This document shows, piece by piece, positions 9,409-17,875 of a stretch of 64,000 nt of DNA (positions are counted from its first letter, which is position 1; the number at the start of each line of letters is the position of its first letter). The notes under the pieces are model-generated. The model was not told where the DNA came from. It searched no databases and saw only the letters and a program-made list of their open reading frames with translations. Origin of the DNA: Fibrobacteria bacterium (GTDB lineage: Bacteria > Fibrobacterota > Fibrobacteria > UBA11236). The translations under genes were made by a program, and so were the position numbers. Location: positions 1 through 64,000 of the forward strand of contig JANYDA010000059.1 in the NCBI GenBank assembly GCA_025360005.1. The letters are read 5' to 3'.

Positions 9409-11214
9409 TTATGCGCCGGGCATGCGGGGCGGCACGCAAGCGGCGAAGAACAGGTAACGTTCCAGGCACTCCCCCGCCAATAGCAAGGCCAGGGCCGCCG
9501 CGGCGAACGCCACGTCCGCCCATCCGGTGCCGGCATAGCCGCGGTAAAGCCACAACACCGGCAACAAGAATCCGCCCGCCAGTCCGGCATTGAATCGCCA
9601 GATGTTCTGGAAGCGCAGGTCTCCGCGCAGGAGCAGAGCCGCCTTCTTGAGCGGGTTGGCCTCCTGATCGTCGAGATGGCGGTGGATGCCCGCTTCGCTG
9701 CCAAGCTTGGCGATGACCAGGAGCGGCAGCGCCAGGGTGAGGCCCAGCGCCAGATGATGCAGGGTGCCGATAAGGCCGATAAGGGGCGCGGTCCCGGAAG
9801 CGTCGAAGCCGGCGACCAAAAGCAGCAGGCCCGCCAAGCCGGTGAGCGCGCCGGTGAGGAAGAATTTCCTGGAGGTGAGGTTGGTGGCCCACATGGCCCG
9901 GGGCGTATCCCGGTAGACCATGGCCGAACAATGCACGGCGAGCACGGCGACGAGCGCCAGGGTGACGCGCAACCAGGGAGCGGATGCGAGCGCGGCCCAG
10001 CGGGCGGGATGCCAATGCGCCATGGACGAGGCGGGGTCGAGGCGCGGAGCCAGTGCGGTAATGGCGGTGGCCGCGGCCAGGATGGTGGCCACCGCCCCCA
10101 GGATCCCGAAGGCGACGATTTCCCGGCTTAGCCAGGAACGGCGGAAGCCCAGCACGGCGCGGAAGGCATAGAGGGGACGGCCCAGATGGGTGATGCTGAT
10201 GGCGATGGCCAGCAGGGTCAGGGCCGCCGCCAACGCGTGGCCCACGGCCTGGAAGAGCGGATCCATGGGCAGCCACCCCAAAAGCGATCCCGCTTCCAGC
10301 GCCGCTATGAAGCCGGCGGCCATTTGCGAAAGCGTGAGCATGAAGATGAGGGGATAATGCGCTTTTTCCTTTTTCACCTTGTACGCGTCGGCCGCTTCCA
10401 TGCCATCCGGGAATTTGCGTACCGTACGATAACGCGTGGTGGGCATGGTATAGGCGGGATCCGGCGCGCCGGGCAGGGCCGCATAGGCGGCGTAGTTCTG
10501 GCGCACCTCGGCCAAATCGACAAGCGTGATGCGGATGGCCTTGGTAGGGCAGGACTGCACGCAGGCGGGAGCCTCGCCCGCTTCCAGGCGGCCCACGCAC
10601 ATATCGCATTTGCGCACGATGCCTTTTCCATGATGGTACTGCGGCACGTCGTAAGGGCATTTCAGGATGCAATACTCGCAGCCGATGCACTGATCGTCCA
10701 GATGCTTGACGATGCCGGTGACCGCATCCTTCTCATAGGCTTTCACCGGGCAGCCGTGCGAGCACGCGGGTTCCAGGCAATGCTGGCAGGCGGTGGTGAC
10801 GGTCTGTTGCAGCGGTTTGCCGATGACGTTGTGGATGAGGCCCACCGAGCGCCAGGTTTCGTCCTCGTCCAGTCCGTTGAGGTTGTGGCAAGCGGTGACG
10901 CAGGCCTTGCAGCCGGTGCAGCGATCCAGATCCACTTCGAAGGCATATTGCTGGCCGGGCCTGGGTTTTTCCAGGGGCAGCAGATCCTTGTAATGGCTTT
11001 GCAGGCGCGGCGTCCCGCCCGGCGCGCCGCCCGGATCGAGCATGCGATCATGCGCGCTGGAGAACCGCTCCACGGCGGTCAGGTCCTGTTGTTCTTGGAG
11101 GTAGGCTCCGATGAGCGATGGCCCGTCGCCCAGGAAGCGGGCAAGCGAGGGCTGGACGGATTTTTGCGGCAGGGGCGCGGAGGGCGAAAGCGGATCGGGT
11201 TTCCTCTCAATCAT
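9409..11214 (-). CDS. DmsB-DmsC fusion: iron-sulfur electron-transfer and membrane-anchor protein
   Basis: This 601-aa protein joins two subunits that are usually separate. After a loose N-terminal 90 residues, residues about 92-260 hold four ferredoxin-type [4Fe-4S] sites: CTGCKACVTACHN (C99, C102, C105, C109), CQHCLEPACSHGCP, CIGCEYCILKCPYD and CDMCVGRLEAGEAPACVQSCP. From about 285 to the end there are eight hydrophobic segments with the DmsC pattern (SQMAAGFIAALEAGSLLG; ITHLGRPLYAFRA). DmsC-type anchors oxidise menaquinol, so this protein most likely passes quinol electrons to the neighbouring nitrate reductase. It starts 1 nt after the stop of the diflavin reductase gene. With no exported partner nearby, the Fe-S domain is expected to face the cytoplasm. 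Confidence 0.88.
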   Translation of the reverse strand: MIERKPDPLSPSAPLPQKSVQPSLARFLGDGPSLIGAYLQEQQDLTAVERFSSAHDRMLDPGGAPGGTPRLQSHYKDLLPLEKPRPGQQYAFEVDLDRCTGCKACVTACHNLNGLDEDETWRSVGLIHNVIGKPLQQTVTTACQHCLEPACSHGCPVKAYEKDAVTGIVKHLDDQCIGCEYCILKCPYDVPQYHHGKGIVRKCDMCVGRLEAGEAPACVQSCPTKAIRITLVDLAEVRQNYAAYAALPGAPDPAYTMPTTRYRTVRKFPDGMEAADAYKVKKEKAHYPLIFMLTLSQMAAGFIAALEAGSLLGWLPMDPLFQAVGHALAAALTLLAIAISITHLGRPLYAFRAVLGFRRSWLSREIVAFGILGAVATILAAATAITALAPRLDPASSMAHWHPARWAALASAPWLRVTLALVAVLAVHCSAMVYRDTPRAMWATNLTSRKFFLTGALTGLAGLLLLVAGFDASGTAPLIGLIGTLHHLALGLTLALPLLVIAKLGSEAGIHRHLDDQEANPLKKAALLLRGDLRFQNIWRFNAGLAGGFLLPVLWLYRGYAGTGWADVAFAAAALALLLAGECLERYLFFAACVPPRMPGA

Positions 11215-11215
11215 C

Positions 11216-13108
11216 TCAGTATACGTCCCGCTGGTAGCGCTTCTCGTCCTTCATGCGGGCCAGGTAGGCGCGCGCCGATTCCGCATCGCCGCCCGTTTCC
11301 TTGGCGATCACCCGTTGCAAAGCCTCGTCCACATCCTTGGCCATGCGCTTGGCGTCCCCGCAAACGTAGAAATGCGCGCCTTCTTCCAGCCAGGCGAAGA
11401 GTTCTTTCGATCGCTCCAGCATGCGGGTCTGCACGTAGACCTTTTCCTCCTGATCGCGCGAGAAGGCCAGGTCCATGTTGGTGAGGAACCCGGACGCGTG
11501 CATGGCCGCGAGCTCTTCGCTGTAGAGGAAATCGTATTGGCGGCGCTGATCGCCGAAGAAGAGCCAGTTCCTTCCCGTATCACCCAGGTTACGGCGCTCC
11601 TGCAGGAAGGCGCGGAAAGGGGCGATGCCGGTGCCGGGCCCCACCATGATGACGGGCTTCCCCGCTACCGCGGGCAGGCCGAAATGCGCGGCCGGCTGCA
11701 CGAATACGGGCAGGGTCATGCCCAAGGGCACGCGCTCCGCCAGGAAGGTGGAGGCCACGCCGCGGCGCAGGCGGCCGCCGGCCTGGTAACGGACCACTCC
11801 CACCGTCAAATGCACTTCGCCGGGATTCTCCTTGGGCGAACTGGAAATCGAATACAGGCGCGGGGCTATCTTGCCCAGGGTGGCAGCCAGGTGCTGGGCG
11901 TCCAGACGGGTATGCGGGAAATCCCGCAGCACATCCAGCAGATCGCGCTCCGCCAGATAGGCCTTGGCCTTGGCGCCGTCGGCGGCGAGCAGATCCGCCA
12001 GGCGGCGGCGGTCCCCCAGGTTTTTGGTCGTCTCCAGCAAGACCTGCAGCAGGCGTTCGGAACCGCGGCGCAGGTCCAGTTTATTGATGAGGGCGGTGCG
12101 CAATGCCATTTCATCGCCGCCGTCCAGGGCAACCTTTTCGCTGCCCAGGCAATTGAGAGTCAGGATGATGCGATCGACCAGCTCATAGCAATTGCGCGGG
12201 ACGATGCCCAGGGCGTCGCCTACGCGGTATTCCAGCCCGCTGCCCAACAGGGAGATGCTGATATGCCGCGTATCCTTGGCGGATCCCTTCGCGTTGAGGG
12301 GATGGTTTTCCAGCAAGGCGGCCTGGAACGGATTTTTGCGCGAATAGACGGAAGGGGCTTTCGCCGCGGCCGCGCTGCCGGAAAGCGCAGGGACGGGATG
12401 GCCGCCGTGCTGGGCGGCCCCGTTGATCGAGGTCGGCAGATGCGCCGCTTTCGCCGGAGCGGGACCGGTATCGGCCGCATCCGAAACCAAGGTGCCCAGC
12501 GCCGCGATGACGCGTTCCATCCAGGCCTCGGATTTGGCCTCATAATCGGTGTCGCATTCGCACAGGGGCAGAAGCCGTTTTGCCCCCAGATCGGCAAAGC
12601 GCCCGTCCAGGTTCTTGCCCGCTTGGCAGAAACGGGTGTAATTGTGATCGCCCAGCCCCAATACGGCGAAACTGACATGCTCCAGGGCGGGAGCCTTGCC
12701 CCCTATCAGCCAATCCCAGAAGGCCACGGCATTGTCGGGCATGTCCCCGTCGCCCCAGGTGCTGCAAAGCATCAGCACCTTGGTTTCGGAAGCCCAGGCG
12801 ATATCCTTGAAGGTCTCCATGCCCAAGACGCGTGGCCGGATGCGCACGGCCCCGCCGGCGAAGGCGAAGGCTTTGATCTTTTCCGCCAAGCCATGCGACA
12901 GGCCTTCGGCGGTGCCTGACTGGGAACCGTAAAGCACCAGCAGGGGTATCTCCGGTGTTACGGAGGGCGGCGCTGCCGGGGCGGCGGCGTGGCCCCCGGC
13001 CAGGCCCGCCACCGCGGTGTTGGTGAGGCCGGCCAGGAAGCCGTTGAGCCACATCCTCTGTTCCACGTTGAAAGGAGCCGATTCGGGGAGGACGGGTGCA
13101 TTGTTCAT
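11216..13108 (-). CDS. CysJ-like diflavin (FMN/FAD) NADPH reductase
   Basis: This 630-aa protein has the full sulfite-reductase flavoprotein layout. A short N-terminal helix motif (FNVEQRMWLNGFLAGL, residues 13-28) comes first, then a flavodoxin domain (LVLYGSQSGTAEGL; STWGDGDMPDNA; LGLGDHNYTRFC), a connecting/FAD domain (RLYSISSSP; GVASTFLAERV) and an NADPH-binding domain (GPGTGIAPFRAFLQERR; YVCGDAKRMAKDVDEAL; ending RYQRDVY). It takes electrons from NADPH and passes them one at a time. In this operon the natural acceptor is the siroheme nitrite reductase encoded just upstream, though sulfite reduction cannot be excluded. Its ATG overlaps the nirA stop codon (TAATG), so the two are translationally coupled. 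Confidence 0.9.
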   Translation of the reverse strand: MNNAPVLPESAPFNVEQRMWLNGFLAGLTNTAVAGLAGGHAAAPAAPPSVTPEIPLLVLYGSQSGTAEGLSHGLAEKIKAFAFAGGAVRIRPRVLGMETFKDIAWASETKVLMLCSTWGDGDMPDNAVAFWDWLIGGKAPALEHVSFAVLGLGDHNYTRFCQAGKNLDGRFADLGAKRLLPLCECDTDYEAKSEAWMERVIAALGTLVSDAADTGPAPAKAAHLPTSINGAAQHGGHPVPALSGSAAAAKAPSVYSRKNPFQAALLENHPLNAKGSAKDTRHISISLLGSGLEYRVGDALGIVPRNCYELVDRIILTLNCLGSEKVALDGGDEMALRTALINKLDLRRGSERLLQVLLETTKNLGDRRRLADLLAADGAKAKAYLAERDLLDVLRDFPHTRLDAQHLAATLGKIAPRLYSISSSPKENPGEVHLTVGVVRYQAGGRLRRGVASTFLAERVPLGMTLPVFVQPAAHFGLPAVAGKPVIMVGPGTGIAPFRAFLQERRNLGDTGRNWLFFGDQRRQYDFLYSEELAAMHASGFLTNMDLAFSRDQEEKVYVQTRMLERSKELFAWLEEGAHFYVCGDAKRMAKDVDEALQRVIAKETGGDAESARAYLARMKDEKRYQRDVY

Positions 13109-15099
13109 TAACGCTTCTCCGTAATTGCGGCCATCGCGATGCCGTTTCTCTCGCTGCGTGATGGGTGGCCGGGGGCTTGCGAGCCCGCGGACGCGACGCC
13201 TGGCGATCCGCCCCCGGCGGTTTCCGCGCCCGCTGGTTGGATGCTTGCGGTTTGGGTGCCGGCCGTTGCGGGGGCCGCGAACAGGGACGTGATTTCCGCA
13301 TCGGTCAGGCGCGCGGTGAAGGCCGTGAAGGATTCGCCCGCCCTGCGCTTGCCCAGGTAAACGGAAAGGATGCGTTCGATTTCCGCGGGCACCTCCGGGA
13401 TGGGGACGGAACGGCGCGCGGGAGCGGCCATGCGGCCTTCGCGCCCGTAGCCGCCTCCGATGAAAACGTGGAAGCCCGGTCCCTTATAGGCCTCCGTCTC
13501 GACGCCGGCGGCGATGAGGCCGATGTCTCCTATGAAATGCTGGGCGCAGGAATGCGTGCAGCCGGTGAGATGGATGTTGACCGGCGCGTCCAAGCTGATC
13601 TTGTCGCGCCGGCCGCGCAAGTAGGTCGTGATGGCCAGCGCCGTGGCCTTGGTGGGCCCCATGCCGAACTTGCAACCCTCCGCTCCCGTGCAGGCCACCA
13701 GGCCGGCTTGGATGGGATCGGGTTCATGGGTCAACCCCAAATCGCCCAAGGCGCGCAACGCCTCGCCCAGATGCGCTTCCGGAATATCGGAGATGAGCAG
13801 GTTCTGCCACACGGTAAGCCGCAGGGTTCCCGATCCGAAAAGGGTGGACAAGGCGGCCAGGCCCCGCAACTGTTCGACGGAAAGCCGTCCCACAGGCACG
13901 TCCACGCCCAGGTAGCAGAGTCCGGGCTGCCGTTGGGCGTGGATGCCTAGATGCCCGCCTTTGTCCACCGGAGCCGCGCAACGGCATTCCGCTTCCGCCA
14001 GGCGGCGGAGCGGGAAGGGCAGCAGCTTCTGGGTTTCGCCCAGGAATTTTTCAAAGCCCCAGGAATCCAGCACGTACTTTAGGCGCGCGCGCTTGCGGTT
14101 GCCGCGATCGCCGTTCATCACGTATACGCGGATCATGGCCGCGATGACGGGGACGCATTCTTCCGGCCGCAACAGCAGGCCGGTGTCGCGCGCCAGATCC
14201 CCATGGCCGGTGATGCCGCCCAGGGCCACGCGGAAGTACACGCCTTCCGGAACGCCGCGTCCCGCATCCACCTTCACCGCCTTGAGGCCGATATCGTTGG
14301 TGTCTTCCAGCGAGGAGATGGAATTGCCGCCATCGAAGGCAACGTTGAACTTGCGCGGCAGGCCGTACAAGGTCCTATCGTGCAGGATGTGGTGATGCAA
14401 TTGGCGGCACAGGGGCAGCACGTCGTAGAATTCGTCCGCGTCGATGCCGCAAGTGGGATTGCCGGTGACGTTGCGGATGTTGTCCGCGCCGGAACCGCGC
14501 GGGATGATGCCCGCCTCGTGCAGGTCCATCAGCAAAGAGGCCATGTGCCGGGCGGGGATTTCCCGGATCTGGAGATTGGCGCGCGTGGTGATGTCCACGT
14601 AGCCGCCGCCGTAGGCTTCCGCCGCCGCCGCCACCGCTTCGGCCTGGTAGGCGCGCAAGAGGCCGGCGGGAAAGCGCAGGCGCGACATCATGGATTCCTG
14701 GGCCGGGGACACGTTCCACAGGCCGTGGGTCTTGAAGCGGAAAATGTCTTCGCCTTCCGGCAGTTTGTCCAGCGCGGAGAGCTCGGCGATGCGCGGCCAC
14801 GCGTCGAGCGGATCCGCGTCGAACTTGATCTTCTCTTCTTTGGAGAGGCGTTTGCCCGCGGCCAACCAGGACAGTTGCGCCTGCTTGCCCGGAGGCGGTT
14901 GCGAAATCTCCGGGAAGGCTTCGCTTGGGGCCGCGCCGGCTGCGGGCCCCGTAACGGCGGGCATGGGCTGCGCGACCAAACCCCGCAGGAATCCTTCCAG
15001 GTATTCCTTCTGGGTGGGTGTGAATGGGTTCCCGAGCGCGTCTGTGGGTATCAACTTATCTCCCGGCGGTTTTTTGCCGCCGGCTAGGTCCTGTGCCAT
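13108..15099 (-). CDS. nirA: Siroheme nitrite reductase, NirA family, with N-terminal extension
   Basis: This 663-aa protein reduces nitrite to ammonium with six electrons. Two siroheme-Fe4S4 half domains are present, and the cluster cysteines are C470, C476, C514 and C518 (CTGAEGC ... LTGCTHSCAQHFIGDIGL). The length exceeds plain NirA because of an N-terminal extension that includes FTPTQKEYLEGFLRGL (residues 26-41), like the helix found in CysJ proteins, and a low-complexity Ala/Gly/Ser tail of about 70 residues. I chose the ATG at 15099 rather than 15186 because it follows GGAGGAGAGG and because the predicted sigma-54 transcription start (about 15176) lies downstream of 15186. It is the first gene of the leftward operon. 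Sulfite reductase is the alternative, but the context favours nitrite. Confidence 0.9.
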   Translation of the reverse strand: MAQDLAGGKKPPGDKLIPTDALGNPFTPTQKEYLEGFLRGLVAQPMPAVTGPAAGAAPSEAFPEISQPPPGKQAQLSWLAAGKRLSKEEKIKFDADPLDAWPRIAELSALDKLPEGEDIFRFKTHGLWNVSPAQESMMSRLRFPAGLLRAYQAEAVAAAAEAYGGGYVDITTRANLQIREIPARHMASLLMDLHEAGIIPRGSGADNIRNVTGNPTCGIDADEFYDVLPLCRQLHHHILHDRTLYGLPRKFNVAFDGGNSISSLEDTNDIGLKAVKVDAGRGVPEGVYFRVALGGITGHGDLARDTGLLLRPEECVPVIAAMIRVYVMNGDRGNRKRARLKYVLDSWGFEKFLGETQKLLPFPLRRLAEAECRCAAPVDKGGHLGIHAQRQPGLCYLGVDVPVGRLSVEQLRGLAALSTLFGSGTLRLTVWQNLLISDIPEAHLGEALRALGDLGLTHEPDPIQAGLVACTGAEGCKFGMGPTKATALAITTYLRGRRDKISLDAPVNIHLTGCTHSCAQHFIGDIGLIAAGVETEAYKGPGFHVFIGGGYGREGRMAAPARRSVPIPEVPAEIERILSVYLGKRRAGESFTAFTARLTDAEITSLFAAPATAGTQTASIQPAGAETAGGGSPGVASAGSQAPGHPSRSERNGIAMAAITEKR

Positions 15100-15186
15100 A
15101 GCCTCTCCTCCTGTTGCCAGGGGAATTCGCAATGGCCAAAGGTTCGGACGGACCGGAGACAGTTGGCTTGTGAGCTTCATCGCCAC

Positions 15187-15203
15187 TGCAAAGGCCGTAC
15201 CAT
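15187..15203 (-). promoter_or_regulatory. Sigma-54 (-24/-12) promoter of the nirA operon
   Basis: Read on the minus strand, the site is ATGGTACGGCCTTTGCA, against consensus TTGGCACG-N4-TTGCW. The GG (15201-15200) and GC (15189-15188) pairs are exactly 12 bp apart in register. The start would be near 15176, giving a leader of about 77 nt before the 15099 ATG. Confidence 0.8.
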
Positions 15204-15475
15204 GCCCGATTTCATGGGTTTACCTTAAGACATTGAGGAAATTCAGTCACGAGCGCGGTTAGATATCCGTCTGTGTTCCCATTAGTCATATTCTGTCACA
15301 TGATGGGAATTACAAAAAGGGCCACTCTTTGCGATGTTGTCGATCCTCGCAAGCGAGCGCCAGGAGGCCAGAATGGGCCGATGCCTTGGACCCGATCTTC
15401 CGCCTATATAGAAGCGAGCCCAACGGCTCTCGATCGCGTTACATAATGTTCGCGCTTGTCTACTACTGTCAATCA
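15204..15475. promoter_or_regulatory. Divergent control region between nirA and narK
   Basis: No gene fits here. It lies between two opposed sigma-54 promoters, so enhancer sites for an NtrC-type activator are expected. A 7-bp inverted repeat TTCCCAT (15276-15282) / ATGGGAA (15303-15309) sits about 90 bp upstream of the nirA promoter. A shorter palindrome, CTCGC-AA-GCGAG, lies at 15346-15357. No copy of the enteric NtrC consensus (GCAC-N7-GTGC type) was found. A second, weaker GG-N10-GC match (15319-15332) also exists on the plus strand. Confidence 0.45.
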
Positions 15476-15492
15476 TTGGCGCGTGCTTTGCT
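15476..15492 (+). promoter_or_regulatory. Sigma-54 (-24/-12) promoter of narK
   Basis: The site TTGGCGCGTGCTTTGCT differs from TTGGCACG-N4-TTGCT at one conserved position. GG is at 15478-15479 and GC at 15490-15491, the exact 12-bp register. The start would be near 15503, leaving about 19 nt before the ATG at 15522, with AGGGAG in between. Confidence 0.85.
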
Positions 15493-15521
15493 TTTATGAT
15501 CTCCTCAGGGAGATTCCGTTT

Positions 15522-16736
15522 ATGAAATTCAAAGACTTCGCCAAAGCCGGCCATGCGCCGACGCTTTTTTCCGCCTTCCTTTATTTCGACATGAGCTTCA
15601 TGGTTTGGGTGCTGCTGGGACCCTTGGGCGTGCACATAGCCAAGGATCTGGGGCTCACGCCGTCGCAGAAGGGAATGATGGTGGCCGTCCCCGTGCTGTC
15701 GGGCGCCATCATGCGCGTATTCATGGGGCTGTTGGTGGATCGCATCGGCGCCAAGAAGGCCGGCTTGATAGGACAGGTGATGGTATTGGCCGCTTTGCTG
15801 TACGCGTGGATGTTCGGGCTGCATTCCTTGCACGCCGTTTACCTGCTGGGCATTTGCCTGGGAGTTGCCGGGGCCTCCTTCGCGGTGGCTTTGCCTCTGG
15901 CTTCGCGCTGGTATCCTCCCGAAGCCCAGGGACTGGCGCTGGGCATCGCGGGCGCGGGCAATTCCGGCACCGTCTTTTCCGCTTTGTTCGCTCCCGTTCT
16001 CGCCAATCATTTCGGATGGACCAATGTGTTCGGACTGGTGCTGATCCCGCTTTCCATCACCATGCTCATCTACGCCATCCTGGCCAAGGATGCGCCGGGC
16101 ACGCCCCCGCCGCAAAAGTTTTCCCGTTATTTCAAGGTCCTTCAGGAACGGGACGCTTGGTGGTTCATGCTTTTCTACCTGGTCACCTTCGGAGGTTTCG
16201 TAGGGCTGGCATCCAGCCTGGTCATTTATTTCAACAGCCAATTCGGATTGTCCCCTTCCGTGGCCGGCTACCTGACGGCGGGAATCGTGTTCTGCGGTTC
16301 CATGTTCCGACCCATAGGCGGTACGGTGGCGGACAAGGTGGGCGGCGTGCGCGCGTTGCAGACCATGTACATGGTGGTGGTCCTGGCCATGCTGGGCGTG
16401 GCGCTGCTGCCAACCTCGCTGGCGCTGTCGCTCGCTTTCTTCGCGGTAGGCATGATGGCGATGGGCATGGGCAACGGCGCCGTGTTCCAACTCCTGCCGC
16501 AGCGCTTCAAGCGCGAGATCGGCACCCTGACCGGATTGGTGGGCATGGCGGGCGGAGTGGGCGGATTCTATCTCGCATCCTCGCTGGGCCTCTCCAAGCA
16601 ATGGACCGGCGACTATCGTTTGGGATTCCTGATGTACGCTTTGTTGGGCGCCTGCGCCTTCGGCATTCTTTTCAAGGTCAAGGTCCGGTGGCGCGCCACC
16701 TGGGGTTCCCCGGAAGTGGCGCAAGCGCGGGTGTAG
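15522..16736 (+). CDS. narK: Nitrate/nitrite transporter, MFS NNP family
   Basis: This 404-aa protein has about 12 membrane segments. It carries the NNP family nitrate-signature region GIAGAGNSGTVFSALFAP (in the fifth transmembrane region) and the MFS loop motif GLLVDRIGAKKAG after helix 2. It imports nitrate, or exchanges nitrate for nitrite, across the inner membrane. I chose the ATG at 15522 because AGGGAG lies 8 nt upstream and because an in-frame start at 15456 would be upstream of the sigma-54 transcription start. The NasS-like gene follows after 15 bp, so they share a transcript. The assimilatory context suggests import; the NarK, NasA and NrtP types cannot be separated by eye. Confidence 0.9.
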   Translation: MKFKDFAKAGHAPTLFSAFLYFDMSFMVWVLLGPLGVHIAKDLGLTPSQKGMMVAVPVLSGAIMRVFMGLLVDRIGAKKAGLIGQVMVLAALLYAWMFGLHSLHAVYLLGICLGVAGASFAVALPLASRWYPPEAQGLALGIAGAGNSGTVFSALFAPVLANHFGWTNVFGLVLIPLSITMLIYAILAKDAPGTPPPQKFSRYFKVLQERDAWWFMLFYLVTFGGFVGLASSLVIYFNSQFGLSPSVAGYLTAGIVFCGSMFRPIGGTVADKVGGVRALQTMYMVVVLAMLGVALLPTSLALSLAFFAVGMMAMGMGNGAVFQLLPQRFKREIGTLTGLVGMAGGVGGFYLASSLGLSKQWTGDYRLGFLMYALLGACAFGILFKVKVRWRATWGSPEVAQARV

Positions 16737-16751
16737 TCCGTCAGCGGCGGT

Positions 16752-17813
16752 ATGGCCATGCCTGCGAGCGCGGTTAGGATCGGCTTCGTGCCGTTGGTGG
16801 ATTGCGCCCTATTGGCGGTGGCCCAGGAGAAGGGCTTCTTCCTCGCCCACTCCCTGGACGTGGAATTGCGCAAGGCCCAGTCTTGGGGCCAGGTGCAGGA
16901 GAAGCTGCTGGCGCGCGAGTGGGACGCCGCCCATTGCCTCATCACCATGCCGCTCCAGTTCGCCTTGGGCGATCCCTCGCGCGAACCTCCCGTCAGTTAT
17001 GCCTTCACCTTGAGCCGCAACGGAAACGGCATCATCCTGGCCAACGCGCCCTGGAACGAGGGTGTCCGCGATCCGGAAGGCCTGTCCGTTTGGTTGGCGC
17101 AAAGGCCCGACAAGACCTTGCGGCTGGGCGTGGTCTATCCGCGCGGCACGCAGGAGTATTTCCTCCGATCCTGGTTGACCCGCGGCGGGCTGACGTTGGG
17201 CAAGCGCATCAGCCTCACCATAATACCACCACAGGAAATGGTCGGCCGCCTGCGCAAGGGCGAGATAGACGGCTTCTGCGCGGGGGAACCCTGGAGCCGG
17301 CGCGCTTCCGCATCCAAGCTGGGCCGGCTGGTGGCGGAAAGCGGGGGGCTGTTCCCGGGCCTGGGTGAAAAGGTGCTGGGCGTGCGTACGGACTGGCATC
17401 GCGGCCATTCCCTGGAGCATTCGCGCCTGATCCGGGCGCTTTCGCAAGCCTCCCTCTGGATGTCCGATCCGGAAAACCTGGCCGAAGCCGTGGAGATAAT
17501 CGCTTCCAAGCATTACGTGAACACCCCCAAGACCGTGGTCGAGGCCGCGTTGCGGGATACGGCCGATCGCAATCTTCCCAAGGCGGGCGCGGATCCGGAT
17601 GCTTCCCGCGCGCATGCCAACCGCCTCAACCTGCCTTCCCAGGCCCACGCGAAATGGTACCTGGATCAAATGCGCCTCTGGGGTCACGTAGATGTTACCC
17701 TGGCTGCCGGCCTCGATCTTTCCGCCATCTGCATGGAGGGCTTCCACAACTCGGTCACCGCCACGTTGTCAGCTTTTGTCGGGCAAAAAATCACATATGG
17801 TGCCATAACATGA
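16752..17813 (+). CDS. nasS: NrtA/CmpA-like protein without signal peptide (NasS-like nitrate/nitrite sensor)
   Basis: This 353-aa protein belongs to the NrtA/CmpA substrate-binding family (RIGFVPLVDCALLAVAQEKGFF; LAREWDAAHCLITMPLQFALG; IPPQEMVGRLRKGEIDGFCAGEPW), but the domain begins at residue 8 with no export signal. Cytosolic NrtA-like proteins of this shape are the NasS sensors, which bind nitrate or nitrite and release the ANTAR antiterminator NasT so that nitrate genes are transcribed. No NasT gene follows; the next element is the structured nrtA leader. It could instead be a degenerate binding protein, but it is full length and keeps the ligand-pocket motifs. Start ATG at 16752. It is cotranscribed with narK and, as a sensor, would act in the cytoplasm. 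Confidence 0.75.
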   Translation: MAMPASAVRIGFVPLVDCALLAVAQEKGFFLAHSLDVELRKAQSWGQVQEKLLAREWDAAHCLITMPLQFALGDPSREPPVSYAFTLSRNGNGIILANAPWNEGVRDPEGLSVWLAQRPDKTLRLGVVYPRGTQEYFLRSWLTRGGLTLGKRISLTIIPPQEMVGRLRKGEIDGFCAGEPWSRRASASKLGRLVAESGGLFPGLGEKVLGVRTDWHRGHSLEHSRLIRALSQASLWMSDPENLAEAVEIIASKHYVNTPKTVVEAALRDTADRNLPKAGADPDASRAHANRLNLPSQAHAKWYLDQMRLWGHVDVTLAAGLDLSAICMEGFHNSVTATLSAFVGQKITYGAIT

Positions 17814-17875
17814 TTGGCCGGCCGGGATACCTTGACATTCTCCCTTGAATTCCCAAACCCCCGCGCAAACATCCC
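17814..17875 (+). promoter_or_regulatory. Short region upstream of the nrtA promoter
   Basis: This is the gap between nasS and the sigma-54 promoter. It includes TTGACA (17832-17837) but no matching -10 at the right spacing. Activator sites for the nrtA promoter would have to lie here or inside the end of nasS. Confidence 0.3.

Noticed and set aside
11111-12919. Long open frames opposite the diflavin, DmsBC and kinase genes
   Set aside because: They are antisense shadows caused by high GC content and the codon structure of clear genes; their translations are low complexity.
15100-15186. Longer NirA starting at 15186
   Set aside because: The predicted sigma-54 transcript begins near 15176, downstream of that codon, and the 15099 ATG has a much stronger ribosome-binding site.
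15317-15333. Second possible sigma-54 site for narK (GG at 15319-15320, GC at 15331-15332)
   Set aside because: Only the GG, TTGC and spacing match; the site at 15476-15492 is far closer to consensus and better placed.
17805-17816. NtrC-like site near CACATATGGTG
   Set aside because: The half-site spacing is 5 bp rather than the 7 bp of the NtrC consensus and one half is degenerate.
17832-17837. TTGACA as a sigma-70 -35 box for nrtA
   Set aside because: No reasonable -10 lies 16-18 bp downstream, while an almost perfect sigma-54 site follows.
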